This document shows positions 43,280-54,300 of a stretch of DNA of 64,000 nucleotides, in pieces. The notes beneath the pieces were generated by a model. That model did no database searches. It was given only the letters and a program-made list of their open reading frames with translations, and was not told the origin of the DNA. Source of the stretch: Comamonadaceae bacterium CG12_big_fil_rev_8_21_14_0_65_59_15 (GTDB taxonomy: Bacteria > Pseudomonadota > Gammaproteobacteria > Burkholderiales > Burkholderiaceae_C); contig PCUV01000009.1 of NCBI GenBank assembly GCA_002786915.1, positions 1 to 64,000 on the forward strand, given 5' to 3'. A program made the translations under genes and the position numbers. Every line of letters begins with the position of its first letter. Position 1 is the first letter of the stretch.

Positions 43280-44824
43280 CTAATAATATTTTATTTCTCT
43301 TGCAGCACCAGCCGCTGCCAGCACCTGTGCCACCGTAGCGGTGAGCTTTTTGGCGTAGGGCACGTGCAGAAATTCGTTCGGGCCGTGCGCGTTGCTTTTG
43401 GGGCCGAGCACGCCGCAAACCATCATCTGCGCCTTGGGGAAGCTTTTTTCGAGCATATTCATCAGCGGGATGGTGCCGCCCTGGCCGATGGTGGCGTAGG
43501 GCGCGCCAAAGCAGTTTTGCGATGCTTGTTGTAGCGCGGCATGCAGCCACGGCGCGGTACTGGGCGCATTCCAACCACTAGCCCCTTCGGCGTGCTCAAA
43601 CGTCACACGGGCTTGGTAAGGCGCGTTCTCTTCCAGCAATGTTTTGAGTTGCTGCACCGCTTGGGCGGCGTCCACCAGTGGGGGTAGGCGCACCGACAGC
43701 TTGAACGAAGTGGCCGGGCGCAGCACGTTGCCGGCATTTTGCAAATCTGGCAGGCCTTCAACCCCGGTCACGCTCAGCGTCGGCGCCCAAGTGCGCGCCA
43801 GCAACGCCTGGAGCGGTTCGGTGGCGGTGGGCAGCACGCTTGGGCCGCTACCGGTGCAGTTGGCGTGCGCCCACGGGAATCGTTTGAACAGCTCGTCACC
43901 CAATATGGCCGCAGTCGCGCGCGCCTCGGCCAGGCGGTCGGCGGGCACTTCGCAGTGCAGGCTGGCGGGTAACAGACGGCCGCTGGCGCTGTCTTCCAGC
44001 CGGTCGAGCACATGGCGCAAGACGCGAAAGCTCGACGGCACCACGCCGCTGGCATCGCCCGAATGAACGCCCTCGGTGAGTACCTCGACGCGCAACACGC
44101 CGGTGACGTTGCCGCGTAGGCTGTTGGTGATCCAGAGCTGGTCATAGTTGCCAGCGCCCGAATCCAGGCACACCACCAGGCTCACATCGCCCAGTCGGGG
44201 GCGCAACGCGTCGATGTAAGGCCCCAGGTCGGGCGAGCCGCTTTCTTCGCTGGTTTCGATCAGGCCCACGATGCGCGGATGGCCCGCGCCTTGCGCCTGA
44301 ATAGCGGCAATGGCGGTGATGGCGGCGTACACCGCGTAGCCATCGTCGGCACCCCCCCGGCCGTAGAGCATGCCGTCTTCATAGACGGGTGTCCACGGCC
44401 CAAGGTCACTGCGCCAGCCGGTGAATTCAGGCTGCTTGTCCAGGTGACCATAGATCAGGACGGTCTCTGGATGCGTAGTATCGTTTTGCTCGCTAGCGCT
44501 TGTGCAGCATGCACTAGAAGCTATATTATTAGAAGCGCCAGAGTGCGCTGCAACTTCAAAAAAAAGAAGCGGCGTGCGGCCCGGCAGGCGCACAATTTCC
44601 AGTTGCAGCCCGGCCACTTTTTGCGAGCGCACCCAGTCGGCGGCGCTTTGCACCACGCGCTCGATAAAACCGTGCTGCACCCACTCGGGGTCAAACATGG
44701 GCGACTTGGCCGGCACCGCAATGTAGTCGGTAAGCTGGCGCACCAAGTCATCGTCCCAGCACGCGCTGATGCGTTGCTGGAGCTGTGCGGCGTTGAGCAC
44801 GCTGGTGGGTACTAATGCATTCAT
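43280..44824 (-). CDS. M20-family metallopeptidase
   Basis: A 514-residue dinuclear-zinc dipeptidase/deacylase of the M20 family. Metal-site motifs are IYGHLDKQP, GRGGADDGYA and ETSEESGSPD; the lid/dimerisation domain follows (EGVHSGDASGVVPSSF). The last metal His is in SNAHGPNEFLHV. Residues near 96-120 (GASNNIASSACCTSASEQ) are an insertion that coincides with a short repeat element at 44482-44536 and separates EVAAHS from the HPETVLIYGHLD strand. It is likely still functional because the insertion is in frame and in a loop. Not connected to aromatic metabolism as far as can be seen. Confidence 0.84.
   Translation of the reverse strand: MNALVPTSVLNAAQLQQRISACWDDDLVRQLTDYIAVPAKSPMFDPEWVQHGFIERVVQSAADWVRSQKVAGLQLEIVRLPGRTPLLFFEVAAHSGASNNIASSACCTSASEQNDTTHPETVLIYGHLDKQPEFTGWRSDLGPWTPVYEDGMLYGRGGADDGYAVYAAITAIAAIQAQGAGHPRIVGLIETSEESGSPDLGPYIDALRPRLGDVSLVVCLDSGAGNYDQLWITNSLRGNVTGVLRVEVLTEGVHSGDASGVVPSSFRVLRHVLDRLEDSASGRLLPASLHCEVPADRLAEARATAAILGDELFKRFPWAHANCTGSGPSVLPTATEPLQALLARTWAPTLSVTGVEGLPDLQNAGNVLRPATSFKLSVRLPPLVDAAQAVQQLKTLLEENAPYQARVTFEHAEGASGWNAPSTAPWLHAALQQASQNCFGAPYATIGQGGTIPLMNMLEKSFPKAQMMVCGVLGPKSNAHGPNEFLHVPYAKKLTATVAQVLAAAGAAREIKYY
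44482..44536. repeat. In-frame short repeat element, copy A (in the M20 peptidase gene)
   Basis: On the minus strand this reads GCTTCTAATAATATAGCTTC and onwards. It aligns along its length with elements at 58077-58139 and 61661-61722, sharing TAGCT-x-CT, GCA, ACA and GCTA-x-AGC-like blocks. It encodes a low-complexity Ser/Ala/Cys loop in the peptidase. Confidence 0.55.
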
Positions 44825-44833
44825 GGCAGTTTC

Positions 44834-46939
44834 CTAGGCTTTACTGTGGCCGATGGCCGATAACTTGTTTTGCGCCAATCTGGGAGCTGCTGTTCTGGCG
44901 GCCAACTGCTTGGGTGCGGGCCGCTGTGTCAGGCGTGGCGCGGCGCGTGGTGCCGATAACTGTGACGCGCCGTGCGATGCGGACAACTGCGGCGTGCCGT
45001 GCGATGGAGTGTCGCTGAGCCGGAACACTGACACCGCCTGCTCAAGCCGCTGCGCTTGTTCGCGCAGGCTTTCAGCCGCAGCCGCAGACTGTTCCACCAG
45101 CGCGGCGTTTTGTTGCGTCATCTGGTCGAGCTCACCCACTGCCGCGTTGACGCTGCCAATGCCCTCTGACTGATCTGCCGCCGCGCTGCTGATCTGGCCC
45201 ATGATGTCGCACACGCGTTTGATCGAACTGACGATCTCGCTCATGGTGTCGCCGGCGTTTTGTACCAGCTTGGAGCCTGATTCCACCTTGCCCACCGATT
45301 CGTTGATCAGCGCCTTGATTTCCTTGGCCGCCTCCGCGCTGCGCCCGGCCAAGCTGCGCACCTCGCTGGCCACCACCGCAAAGCCGCGCCCTTGCTCACC
45401 CGCGCGTGCGGCTTCCACGGCCGCATTGAGCGCCAGGATGTTGGTCTGGAACGCAATGCCGTCGATCACGCCAATGATGTCGGCGATCTTGTGTGAGCTT
45501 TGGTTGATGTCGTTCATGGTGGTGACCACCTCGCCCACCACGGCACCGCCGCGCGCAGCCACCTCGGCCGCCGTGGTGGCGAGCTGGTTGGCCTGATGCG
45601 CTGAATCGGCCGAGTGTTGCACCGTGCCGGTCAACTGCGCCATGCTGCTGGCGGTGCTTTGCAGATTACTGGCGGTTTGCTCGGTGCGGTTGCTCAGGTC
45701 CTGGTTGCCACTGGCGATTTCAGCACTGGCGGTGCTGATGTGCTGTGCCGCCTGGCGTACCTGTTGCAAGGCTTGCAAATAGCGTGCGCGCATGGCGTCG
45801 GTCTGTCCAACCAAGGCACCAATTTCGTCGCGTCGTTGCGAATGAAAAGCCTGCGTCAGGTCGCCGTGCGCCACCGCTGTGACCGCTGCCGTCAACTCAC
45901 CCAGCGGTTTGCTCACCGCACTGTGGATAGCAAAGTACAAGCCCACGCCCAACAGCACAGCCGTGGCCGCCAGCAGCGCCCAGATGATGCTCATGTTGAC
46001 CCAGTACTGCGCCATCGCCTCACGCGCGCTGACATCGGCCACGAGCCACTGGTTGCCCTTTTCAAATTTATGGAACACGGCCCAGCGTGGGCCGCTGTTG
46101 GTACCCAGCAGCGCGACGGCATCGAGCAGCGCGCCGTCATGCTGCGCCGTCAATGCCGTCAAAAACTTTTCAGCTTGAGGGAAAACCTCAAGCACCTTCT
46201 TGCCCTTGGCCGTTGGATGCAATACAAACCGCGACTCAGTCACAGTGCCCCTGGATTCGATCAGATAAGCGCCGCCAGTGTCAAAAAAACGCACCTCTGA
46301 AATTTGCTTGTCCAGCGACGCCTGCTGTAGCGAAATGTCATTGCCAATAAAGAAAATGCCAATCACGGCACCGCTGGCGTCCTTGATGGGCTCGTAATGC
46401 GTCATGTAAGGCTTGCCGAACAAGACCGCCGGGCCGGTGTAGGTTTGCCCCGCCAGCATCAACTGGTACGCTGGGTGACCGGTGCCCAGCAGCGTGCCCA
46501 TGGCACGCGATCCGTCCTGTTTTTTGAGCGATGTGGTGACGCGTTCAAAGTCGTCGCCCTTGCGCACAAATACCGTGGCCACGCCGCCGGTATCTTTGGT
46601 GAATTTATCCACCGCAGAAAAATCATTGTTCACCGGCACACCAAAGCTGAGCACCTCGCCGTTATCCTTTTGATACGTGGGAGCGGGGTCGAACTCGCTG
46701 CGGAACTTGGCGAAATTGCGCACTGCCAGTTCGCGGTTGGTATGGTCTGCGGCGTCGGCCACCGACACCACACCCATGATACGCTCGGCAATGGCCGAAA
46801 CGCGCATCGCCTGGGTGCTGCGCCATTCAATCACGCCAATGGCCAGCGCGACCAGCGCCAGCACCAAAGCCAGCCCCACCAAGGACCACACAGAAAGACG
46901 ACGCGCGACCAGTTGATTGTGGTCTTTTGATTCGAGCAT
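44834..46939 (-). CDS. Methyl-accepting chemotaxis protein with Cache sensor
   Basis: A 701-residue chemoreceptor. TM1 lies near residues 18-40, and a periplasmic Cache-type sensor of about 270 residues includes [20 protein letters not shown] and [14 protein letters not shown]2 near 318-340 precedes a HAMP linker and the signalling domain with hairpin tip EVAARGG...[20 protein letters not shown]. The tail is rich in Ala, Pro and Ser with a short repeat ([18 protein letters not shown]). Ligand unknown; it is the first signalling gene beside the aromatic cluster, so attraction to aromatic acids is possible but not shown. No C-terminal CheR pentapeptide is visible. Confidence 0.88.
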   Translation of the reverse strand: MLESKDHNQLVARRLSVWSLVGLALVLALVALAIGVIEWRSTQAMRVSAIAERIMGVVSVADAADHTNRELAVRNFAKFRSEFDPAPTYQKDNGEVLSFGVPVNNDFSAVDKFTKDTGGVATVFVRKGDDFERVTTSLKKQDGSRAMGTLLGTGHPAYQLMLAGQTYTGPAVLFGKPYMTHYEPIKDASGAVIGIFFIGNDISLQQASLDKQISEVRFFDTGGAYLIESRGTVTESRFVLHPTAKGKKVLEVFPQAEKFLTALTAQHDGALLDAVALLGTNSGPRWAVFHKFEKGNQWLVADVSAREAMAQYWVNMSIIWALLAATAVLLGVGLYFAIHSAVSKPLGELTAAVTAVAHGDLTQAFHSQRRDEIGALVGQTDAMRARYLQALQQVRQAAQHISTASAEIASGNQDLSNRTEQTASNLQSTASSMAQLTGTVQHSADSAHQANQLATTAAEVAARGGAVVGEVVTTMNDINQSSHKIADIIGVIDGIAFQTNILALNAAVEAARAGEQGRGFAVVASEVRSLAGRSAEAAKEIKALINESVGKVESGSKLVQNAGDTMSEIVSSIKRVCDIMGQISSAAADQSEGIGSVNAAVGELDQMTQQNAALVEQSAAAAESLREQAQRLEQAVSVFRLSDTPSHGTPQLSASHGASQLSAPRAAPRLTQRPAPKQLAARTAAPRLAQNKLSAIGHSKA

Positions 46940-47016
46940 GATGAATTCCTAAGTCGGATAAGCCGGAGATGATTGTCACAGGCCTGACAGCTTGGCAACT
47001 TGCGTAGGGCAAGCGA

Positions 47017-48138
47017 TCAAGACTTGCCCAGCGTGGGGTAGTCGGTGTAGCCCTTGGCACCACCGCCATACCAGGTGGTGCGGTCGCTTTCAGCAAACGG
47101 CTTGTTGCGTCGCACGCGCTCCACCAGATCCGGGTTGCCAATGAACGGCCGACCAAACGCCACCAGGTCAGCGCCTTCGCGCACGACCTGTTCGGCCAAC
47201 GTCTTGTCCAGGCCATTATTGACCATCCAGGCACCGCGCCCGCCAGCGGCGCGGTAAGCGCGGCGCAGGGCAACATAGTCAAACGGGCGGTCGGGCAATT
47301 CACGCGGGCCGCCCGTGGCACCTTCAATGACGTGCACATAGGCCAGCTGGTACGCAGCCAACTCGCGCACCAGGTAGTCAAACAAGGGCTGCGGGTCGGG
47401 GTCAAAAGCGTCGTTGGCCGGCGTCACCGGTGACAGGCGAATGCCCACGCGCCCCGCGCCCACGGCGTCGGTCACGGCACGCACCACTTCGAGTGCAAAA
47501 CGCGCGCGGTTTTCAATACTGCCGCCAAAGTCGTCGCGCCGCTGGTTCGAGCCGCTTTTAAGAAACTGGTCGATCAGGTAGCCGTTGGCAGCATGGATTT
47601 CAACGCCATCAAAACCAGCGGTATCAACAGCGTTGCGCGCTGCGGCCACGTAGGCGTGCACGATGTCGGGCAGCTCGTAGGCTTGCAGGGCGCGTGGCTC
47701 GGATGTTTCCACAAAGCTGGGCACACCGTCGTGGATCAGTACGGTCTTGGTTTTGGCCGTGATGGCCGACGGTGCTACCGGTTTGCAGCCACCGGGCTGC
47801 AGGCTGGTGTGCGACACGCGGCCCACGTGCCAGAGCTGACAGACGATCTTGCCGCCTGCGGCGTGCACCGCCTGTGTGACCGGCTTCCAGGCTTCCACCT
47901 GTTCTTCGGCGTACAGACCGGGAACATCCGCGTAGCCCTGGCCCTGCTGGCTGATGGCGGTGGCCTCAGTAATAAGCAAGCCGGCGCTGGCGCGCTGCGC
48001 GTAATACCGCACGGCCAACGTTGTGGGAACAGCGTTGGGTGAGCGATTACGCGTGAGCGGCGCCATGACGATGCGATTGGCCAATTGCAGGTCGCCGGCG
48101 CGAACGGCGTCGAAGAGGGTGGCTTTGGTGTGCGGCAT
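47017..48138 (-). CDS. nemA: Old Yellow Enzyme-family alkene reductase (NemA-like)
   Basis: A 373-residue FMN-dependent ene-reductase. It has the FMN-binding opening LANRIVMAPLTRNRSPN, catalytic-site AANGYLIDQFL with upstream H, and the C-terminal FGRPFIGNPDLVER. These enzymes reduce activated C=C bonds or nitro groups with NAD(P)H, often in electrophile defence. It stands between the chemoreceptor and metW on the same strand with gaps of about 40-80 bp. Confidence 0.86.
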   Translation of the reverse strand: MPHTKATLFDAVRAGDLQLANRIVMAPLTRNRSPNAVPTTLAVRYYAQRASAGLLITEATAISQQGQGYADVPGLYAEEQVEAWKPVTQAVHAAGGKIVCQLWHVGRVSHTSLQPGGCKPVAPSAITAKTKTVLIHDGVPSFVETSEPRALQAYELPDIVHAYVAAARNAVDTAGFDGVEIHAANGYLIDQFLKSGSNQRRDDFGGSIENRARFALEVVRAVTDAVGAGRVGIRLSPVTPANDAFDPDPQPLFDYLVRELAAYQLAYVHVIEGATGGPRELPDRPFDYVALRRAYRAAGGRGAWMVNNGLDKTLAEQVVREGADLVAFGRPFIGNPDLVERVRRNKPFAESDRTTWYGGGAKGYTDYPTLGKS

Positions 48139-48176
48139 GAGGGGCAGCCTGTTGTAGTTGAAAAATATCGCAACGA

Positions 48177-48779
48177 TTAGCGTGCGAGTTTATAGACCGA
48201 TGTGCCAGCAAGCAAGTTGGGCAACAGGCGCACCACGGTGCCTTCGTGGATACCGAAGCTGTCCTGCACCGTCAGGCCATTTGAGCGCGCCAACGCGCCC
48301 AGGTCGGCATGTGTGCCAACGCGGATGTTGGGGGTGTCAAACCACTGGTAGGGCAGGCGCTTGGTGACGGGCATGCGCCCCTTAAGTACGCTCAAGCGGT
48401 TGGGCCAGTGTGCAAAGTTTGGAAACGCCACAATGCCTATGCGCCCTACACGCACCGTCTCGCGCAACATGACCTCGGCGTTGCGCAGATGTTGCAGGGT
48501 GTCGATCTGTAGCACTACGTCAAACGAGGCGTCGTTAAACATCGACAGGCCCTCGTCCAGGTTGAGCTGGATGACATTGACGCCGCGTTGCACGCAAGCG
48601 AGCACATTGGCGTCGTCAATTTCAATGCCATAGCCACTGCAACCACGCGTTTGCTGCAGGTAAGCCAGCATGGCGCCGTCACCACAGCCCAGGTCAAGCA
48701 CGCGCGAGCCAAGGGGCACCAGCTCGGCCAGCACGCGCTGGATGGCATTGGCCTGCGTTTGCGCCTGAGCCGCGCTCAT
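48177..48779 (-). CDS. metW: Methionine biosynthesis protein MetW
   Basis: A 200-residue class I methyltransferase-like protein with SAM motif [15 protein letters not shown] near residue 23. MetW is always found next to MetX in betaproteobacteria and supports homoserine acylation. ATG 48779 overlaps the metX stop by 4 bp, showing coupled translation. Confidence 0.9.
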   Translation of the reverse strand: MSAAQAQTQANAIQRVLAELVPLGSRVLDLGCGDGAMLAYLQQTRGCSGYGIEIDDANVLACVQRGVNVIQLNLDEGLSMFNDASFDVVLQIDTLQHLRNAEVMLRETVRVGRIGIVAFPNFAHWPNRLSVLKGRMPVTKRLPYQWFDTPNIRVGTHADLGALARSNGLTVQDSFGIHEGTVVRLLPNLLAGTSVYKLAR

Positions 48780-49924
48780 GCCTGGCCCTCCAGTTCTTTC
48801 AGAACGCTCTTGAAATAAGAGCTGACTACGCTTAAGTAGCGAGGGTCATCGAGCAAAAAAGCATCATGCCCGTGGGGCGCGTTTATCTCCGCATACGTCA
48901 CGTCGCGCTGGTTGTCGAGCAGTGCCTTCACAATCTCTCGGCTACGCGCCGGAGCAAAGCGCCAGTCGGTGGTAAAGCTCACCAGCAAAAATTTGGCTGT
49001 GGCACGCGCCAGCGCCAGACTGAGGTTGCCACCATACGCGCGCGCCGGGTCAAAGTAGTCGAGCGCCCGGGTGATCAGCAGATAGGTGTTGGCGTCAAAG
49101 TACTCGGCAAACTTGTCACCCTGGTAGCGCAGATAGCTCTCAATCTGGAACTCGGCCTCGAGCGTGCTGTAAAAGAAATTGCGTTCAGCTTCGCTTTGCG
49201 TGGCGGCGATCAGTTTGCGGCCAAATTTGGCGTTCATCACGTCGTCGCTCAGGTAAGTGATGTGGCCGATCATGCGGGCAATGCGCAGGCCCCGCTTGGG
49301 CACCGTGCCGTGCTGGTAAAAATGCCCGCCATGAAAGTCGGGGTCGGTCTGGATGGCGCGCCGCGCCACTTCGTTAAAGGCAATGTTTTCCGCCGTTAGA
49401 TTGGGTGCGCTGGCAATCACCACCGCGTGGCGCACGCGCTGCGGGTATTGCAGCGCCCAACTGAGCGTTTGCATGCCTCCCAGACTGCCGCCCATGACGG
49501 CGGCGAGCTGTTCAATGCCCAGCGCGTCCAGCAGCCGCGCCTGCGCGTCGACCCAGTCTTCCACGGTAACCACCGGGAAGTCGGCGCCATAGATTCTGCC
49601 GGTGTCGGGGTGCGTGTGCATCGGGCCGGTGGAGCCAAAGCACGAGCCCAAGTTATTGACCCCGATGACAAAAAAATGGTCGGTATCGAGCGGTTTCCCC
49701 GCGCCGATCATGTTGTCCCACCAGCCCTCGGACTTTTCTTGCCCCGGGTACACGCCCGCGACATGGTGCGAGGCGTTGAGCGCGTGGCAGATCAGCACCG
49801 CGTTGGACTTGTCAGCGTTGAGCTGGCCATAGGTTTCAAAGCTGAGCCGATAGTCGCGCAGCAACGCCCCGCTTTGCAACGGCAAGGCGTCGGCAAAGTG
49901 CATCGACTGGGGGTGGGCAATCAT
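48776..49924 (-). CDS. metX: Homoserine O-acyltransferase (MetX)
   Basis: A 382-residue alpha/beta hydrolase-fold acyltransferase. Its nucleophile elbow is [15 protein letters not shown], with catalytic Asp and His near the C-terminus ([13 protein letters not shown]) and the conserved [12 protein letters not shown] near residue 48. It acylates homoserine for methionine synthesis; succinyl versus acetyl specificity cannot be read here. I chose ATG 49924 (MIAHPQSM) as giving normal length; in-frame ATGs at 49930 and 49963 are alternatives and none has a clear ribosome-binding site. Confidence 0.88.
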   Translation of the reverse strand: MIAHPQSMHFADALPLQSGALLRDYRLSFETYGQLNADKSNAVLICHALNASHHVAGVYPGQEKSEGWWDNMIGAGKPLDTDHFFVIGVNNLGSCFGSTGPMHTHPDTGRIYGADFPVVTVEDWVDAQARLLDALGIEQLAAVMGGSLGGMQTLSWALQYPQRVRHAVVIASAPNLTAENIAFNEVARRAIQTDPDFHGGHFYQHGTVPKRGLRIARMIGHITYLSDDVMNAKFGRKLIAATQSEAERNFFYSTLEAEFQIESYLRYQGDKFAEYFDANTYLLITRALDYFDPARAYGGNLSLALARATAKFLLVSFTTDWRFAPARSREIVKALLDNQRDVTYAEINAPHGHDAFLLDDPRYLSVVSSYFKSVLKELEGQA

Positions 49925-49992
49925 CGGCATCGCAGCAACGGGAAAAAGGGCGCATCTTAGCAAGCGTGGTCTTGACTGACGTCCATCCGCGT

Positions 49993-50440
49993 CTATCTGG
50001 ATCGCGGCTTGAGCAACTTCTGCAAATCGCTTTCACTCAACAGCGGCTGTTTGCGCCCAACTGAGCCGCTGTACATGCTCTCGGATAAAGCGGCTTTGCA
50101 AGCTTGCAGCGCCAGGATGCGTTCGTCAATCGTGCCCTGCGCCACCAGTATCACCACCCACAGGCTTTTGCTCTGGCTGATGCGATGCGCTCGGTCGGTG
50201 GCCTGTTTTTCCACCGCCGGGACTCCATCCACTGGTCGTAGTGGATCACGGTATCGGCTTGTGGCAGGTTCAGGCCCGTGCCACCGGCTTTCAGGCTGAT
50301 CAAAAACAAGGGCACGTCACCGCTGGTGAACTGGTCAATCAGCGCGTCGTGCTTCTGGCTTTGCCCGGTGAGCTTGATCCACTTGATGTTGCGCTTGACC
50401 AGTTCGTCTTCGATCAGGCTGAGACGAGGGCTATACCAGA
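49993..50440 (-). pseudogene. Duplicated, frameshifted C-terminal fragment of the SNF2 helicase
   Basis: Read leftwards, this corresponds to the last ~145 residues of the helicase gene at 51388-54855. ATDRAHRISQSKSLWVV matches ATDRAHRIGQTKSVWVV, and the tail [20 protein letters not shown] matches closely. The upstream half is in another frame, with a frameshift around 50225-50240, and no start or Walker A motif exists. It is a decayed partial duplication. Confidence 0.75.
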
Positions 50441-50461
50441 GCAGTAGCCCTGCAACTTTAA

Positions 50462-50602
50462 TTTCGATTCGGTCCCGTGCCAGAGTGGGCGCAAATCCAT
50501 CTGAATGCTGCCAGTGAGGAACAACTCACCCAGTGGTTGGGCTCTATTTTGACCGCCAAATTCATGCAAGATTTGTTTGGCACAGATGGTCCGATGCACT
50601 GA
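50462..50602 (+). pseudogene. Unidentified C-terminal gene remnant
   Basis: An open plus-strand stretch with no start codon encodes about 46 residues: PVPEWAQIHLNAASEEQLTQ, then LGSILTAKFMQDLFGTDGP to the stop at 50600. The look is that of the C-terminal tail of a DUF4351/Rpn-like nuclease-type protein, but I cannot name it with confidence. It abuts the helicase fragment, marking a scrambled junction. Confidence 0.35.
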
Positions 50603-50626
50603 CCAGCGCCCACAAATGAATCGATA

Positions 50627-50926
50627 TCAATCGCTCAAATAGCCAGCTTCTTTTTGGTGCCGAAAAGACAAAACCGTCACCGCATCATCGACATAGCGGT
50701 ACAACGCAATGTAGCCACTGTCACCAAAATCGATGACCAGTTCGCGGTACTCAATTTCCATTTCTTCTACGGGACGCCCAATTTTTGGATGCGTTGCAAG
50801 TATTTGGATGGCCTGGATAATGGCAGCACCCGCACGCCTTGCAGCGGTTGGATTTTTGGGCCGTAAAAATTCTCGCAAACGCTGCAGGTCGTGCAGCGCC
50901 GAAGACGCAAGGTCTATGCGTGGCAT
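50627..50926 (-). CDS. RelE/ParE-family toxin
   Basis: A 99-residue ParE-like protein. Features are the N-terminal helices (DLQRLREFLRPKNPTAARRA), HPKIGRPVEE, the strand YRELVIDFGDSGYIALYRY and a basic C-terminal strand (VTVLSFRHQKEAGY). ParE toxins inhibit gyrase; RelE relatives cleave mRNA. The antitoxin gene lies just upstream with a 13-bp overlap. Placement among gene fragments suggests a mobile origin. Confidence 0.82.
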   Translation of the reverse strand: MPRIDLASSALHDLQRLREFLRPKNPTAARRAGAAIIQAIQILATHPKIGRPVEEMEIEYRELVIDFGDSGYIALYRYVDDAVTVLSFRHQKEAGYLSD

Positions 50927-51204
50927 ACCGGTGCAGGCTTTTCGTGGTCGTCGCCCCAGGTCTGGAGCCAGTCGATGGCCTCTTGGGCCGTCACATGCAG
51001 CCCCGTTTCCCGATAGTCCGACCAGGCCCGCATGGCATCCTGACGAAACATCTCCCGCTTTTCTTCACGCTCAACATATTGGGTGATGGCTTCACGCATC
51101 ACCCAGTGGGGCGTGCGCTGCCGGGCGTTGGCCAGTCGTTTGACGCGGTCGCTGATGGATGGGTCAATTTTTAATGCGATAGGACGGGAAGTGACGACTG
51201 TCAT
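50914..51204 (-). CDS. Ribbon-helix-helix antitoxin
   Basis: A 96-residue CopG/ParD-like protein. Its N-terminal ribbon-helix-helix (RPIALKIDPSISDRVKRLAN, then RTPHWVMREAITQYVERE) would bind its own promoter. The C-terminal half (AIDWLQTWGDDHE) would wrap the toxin. It is translated before the toxin at 50627-50926 and overlaps it by 13 bp, the usual layout of such modules. Confidence 0.82.
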   Translation of the reverse strand: MTVVTSRPIALKIDPSISDRVKRLANARQRTPHWVMREAITQYVEREEKREMFRQDAMRAWSDYRETGLHVTAQEAIDWLQTWGDDHEKPAPVCHA

Positions 51205-51387
51205 GACGATCTCCGTTGAGCTGAAGCTGAGTTGAATCGGACTATAGCGGCAAACGCATTGACGTCACCTGCTGAGTGCCGGTAGCCGCATTTGCGCTGG
51301 CTACGGCCTGACTGGGTGAGTTTGGCAGCCATGCAACTCACAAGCTATTTATCCCTACAGCGCCCATCCAGCAAGCGCACCCTACTC

Positions 51388-54300
51388 TTATTTAGAGAGC
51401 GGCTTGAGCAACTCCTGCAAATCGCTTTCAGAAAACAGCGGCTGCTTGCGCCCCACCGAGCCGCTGTACATGCTGTCGGCCAGCGCGGCTTTGCGCTCTT
51501 GCAGCGCCAGGATGCGTTCCTCAATCGTGCCCTGCGCCACCAGCTTGACCACCCACACGCTTTTGGTCTGGCCGATGCGGTGCGCGCGGTCGGTGGCCTG
51601 GTTTTCCACCGCCGGATTCCACCACGGGTCGTAGTGGATCACGGTGTCGGCTTGTGGCAGGTTCAGGCCCACGCCACCGGCTTTCAGGCTGATCAAAAAC
51701 AGCGGTACTTCGCCGCTGGTGAACTGGTTGATCAGGTCGTCGCGCTTTTGACTTTGGCCGGTAAGCTTCACCCACTTGATGTTGCGCTGCGCCAGCTCGG
51801 CTTCTATCAGCGTCAGCATGGTGGTGAACTGCGAGAACAGCAGAATGCGTCGTCCCTCTTTGAGCATTTCAGGCAGCATGGTCATCAACTGCTCCAGCTT
51901 GGCCGACGTGGTCACTTTTTTGGCAGCGGCCAGTTTGACCAGATGCGGGTCGCAGCAGACTTGGCGCAGTTTCAGCAGCGCGTCCAGAATGGTGATTTGC
52001 GATTTGGCCAGGCCTTTGGCGTCAAGCGCCTCGCGCACGGTTTTTTCCATGCCCAACCGGATGGTTTCGTACAGGTCGGCCTGCTTGCCCGAGAGCTCCA
52101 CGCGCATGATGGTTTCCACCTTGGGCGGCAGCTCGTCGGCGACCAGCGCCTTGGTGCGGCGCAGCATGAACGGTGTGACGCGCGCGCGCAGCTGGAACAT
52201 GGCCTCGGGGTCGCCCTGCTTTTCAATGGGCTTGCGAAACAGCTCGGTAAAGCGCTTCTGGCTGCCCAGAAAACCGGGCATCAAAAAGTGGAACAGACTC
52301 CAGATTTCACCCAGGTTGTTTTCCATCGGTGTGCCAGAGAGACACAGGCGGTGGCGGGCTTTGAGCTCGCTGGCCACCTCGGCCGCGTGGGTGTTGGCGT
52401 TTTTGATGTTTTGCGCTTCGTCCAGCGCCACCAGGTGCCATTGGCCCTGCAGCCAGCCTTCGCGGTCGCGCGGCAGCAGCGAATAAGGCGCGATAACGAT
52501 GTCGTGGTCGTGCGTGCTGCCAGTCACTTCGTGCCGGTCGGCACCGTGGATGACCAGCGCGCGCAGATCCGGGCAAAAGCGTTCGGCCTCGCGCTTCCAG
52601 TTGCCCATCAGGCTCACCGGCGCAATGATCAGCGCCGGGTGCGTCAGGCGGCCGGCGTCTTTTTCGATCTGGATGTGCGCCAGCGTTTGCAGCGTTTTGC
52701 CCAGCCCCATGTCGTCGGCCAAGATGCCCGCCAGCCCGTATTCACGCAGAAACTGCAACCAGTTCACGCCCTGTTGCTGGTAGGGGCGCAGCTGGGCTTT
52801 CACGCTGGTGGGTAGTGCCACTTCGGGCAGTTCGGTACGCCCGCTCAAGCGCTGCACCATCTCGCGCAGGTGCTGTGCACCGGCCCACACCGCGCCTTCG
52901 CCCAGGCTGGCGGCAGTGCGCATGGCGTCCATGCGCGAGAGTTTCAGGCTGTCGCCCGAAAAGTCGTGGTCGCGGTCGCCCACCAGCTCCAGCAGGGCGC
53001 CCAGCCAGGGTTTCAGGTTGTCGCTGGGCACCCGGATGAAACCGCCCGCAGGCGCGGACAGGTACAAATAGGGCGGCAAGTCGGGCAGGCCGGTGGTGGC
53101 GTCGCGCGGGCTTTGCGCAGCAGTGGCAATCAGACTGGGCAGCATCGGCAGGATGTTGTGGCGCACGCCGTTGATCTCGATGCCCAAGCTCAGGTCAAAC
53201 CAGGGCGAGGTGGCTTCGTCGTCGCCCTGGTGTTGCAGGGCCACGTCCAGTGCGTCAGCGTGGCTGATCCAGTCTTGCAAGCTGTCGTCCAGCGTGACTT
53301 CAAAGCCGGCATCGCGCAGCGCGGCGTAGTCGCTGTCTGCCCATTGCAGCCAGGTTTGCTGTGCCCCGGCACCGGTCATGCCAAACACGCCCGCGCGCAG
53401 GCTGGTCAGCCCCAGGTCCATCAGCAAGGCCATCATTTCCAGCTCGACCTGCGCGTCGCGTTGCAGCAGCACGCGCCCCTGCGCGGTTTCAAGCACCACG
53501 GTCTGACCCTGGCCCACCCACCAGCCACGGTGCTCGCCGTAGGCAAAACGCAAGGTGGCCTGGATCAGCCCGCAGCTTGCAACGTCTTGCGGTGCGCTGG
53601 GGTGCAGCTGCAGGCAGGCGCGCGGCGTCAGGCCAGACAACGTGGGCATGGGTTCAATGACGGGCGGCAGCGGCACCGGCCCAAGTTGTTGCACCAGCTC
53701 GTTTTGCAACGCCTTGAGGGCCTGCGCTTGCATTGCAGGTGCCTTGAGCAAGGCCGTGACCTGCCCCATGCTCATGCCGTGCACATCCACCGGGCCGCAC
53801 AGACTGTTGGCCGCGTCCAGATACAGCGGGGGGGTGTTCAGGCAGAGTTTGGCTTCACTGTGGGTCAACCGGGCGCGCAGCGCCCACATGTCTTCTGCCG
53901 ATTGTGCTGTGGTGACTTCGTGCCAGGCCCAGCTGATGGGTTGCGACGCGCCCCACTGCACCGGGTTACCCAGCGCGCCCTTGCCGTCGCTGATGTACAG
54001 CCGCCCGGTACTGGCTGCTTTTTGCAGTGCCTCCACACCGTACTTGCCCTCGGGCGTCACTTTGGATTTGTTGCTGTAGCTGTAGTAATAGCCGCTGCCC
54101 ACGCTGGGCAGCGCCTTCATCAGTTGCAATACGTCGTGGTCGGCTTCAGAGGCCAGGTCAAACACCGGTTGGCCTTTTTCCGGGAAAAAGCGCATCGACT
54201 TGGGCTTGGCCCAGCCGCCTGCCACTTTGGGGTAAGACAGCATCACCTCCAGCATCAGCTGCGGGCTGGCGCTTTGCGGCCCCTGGATCGTCAGCATGTA

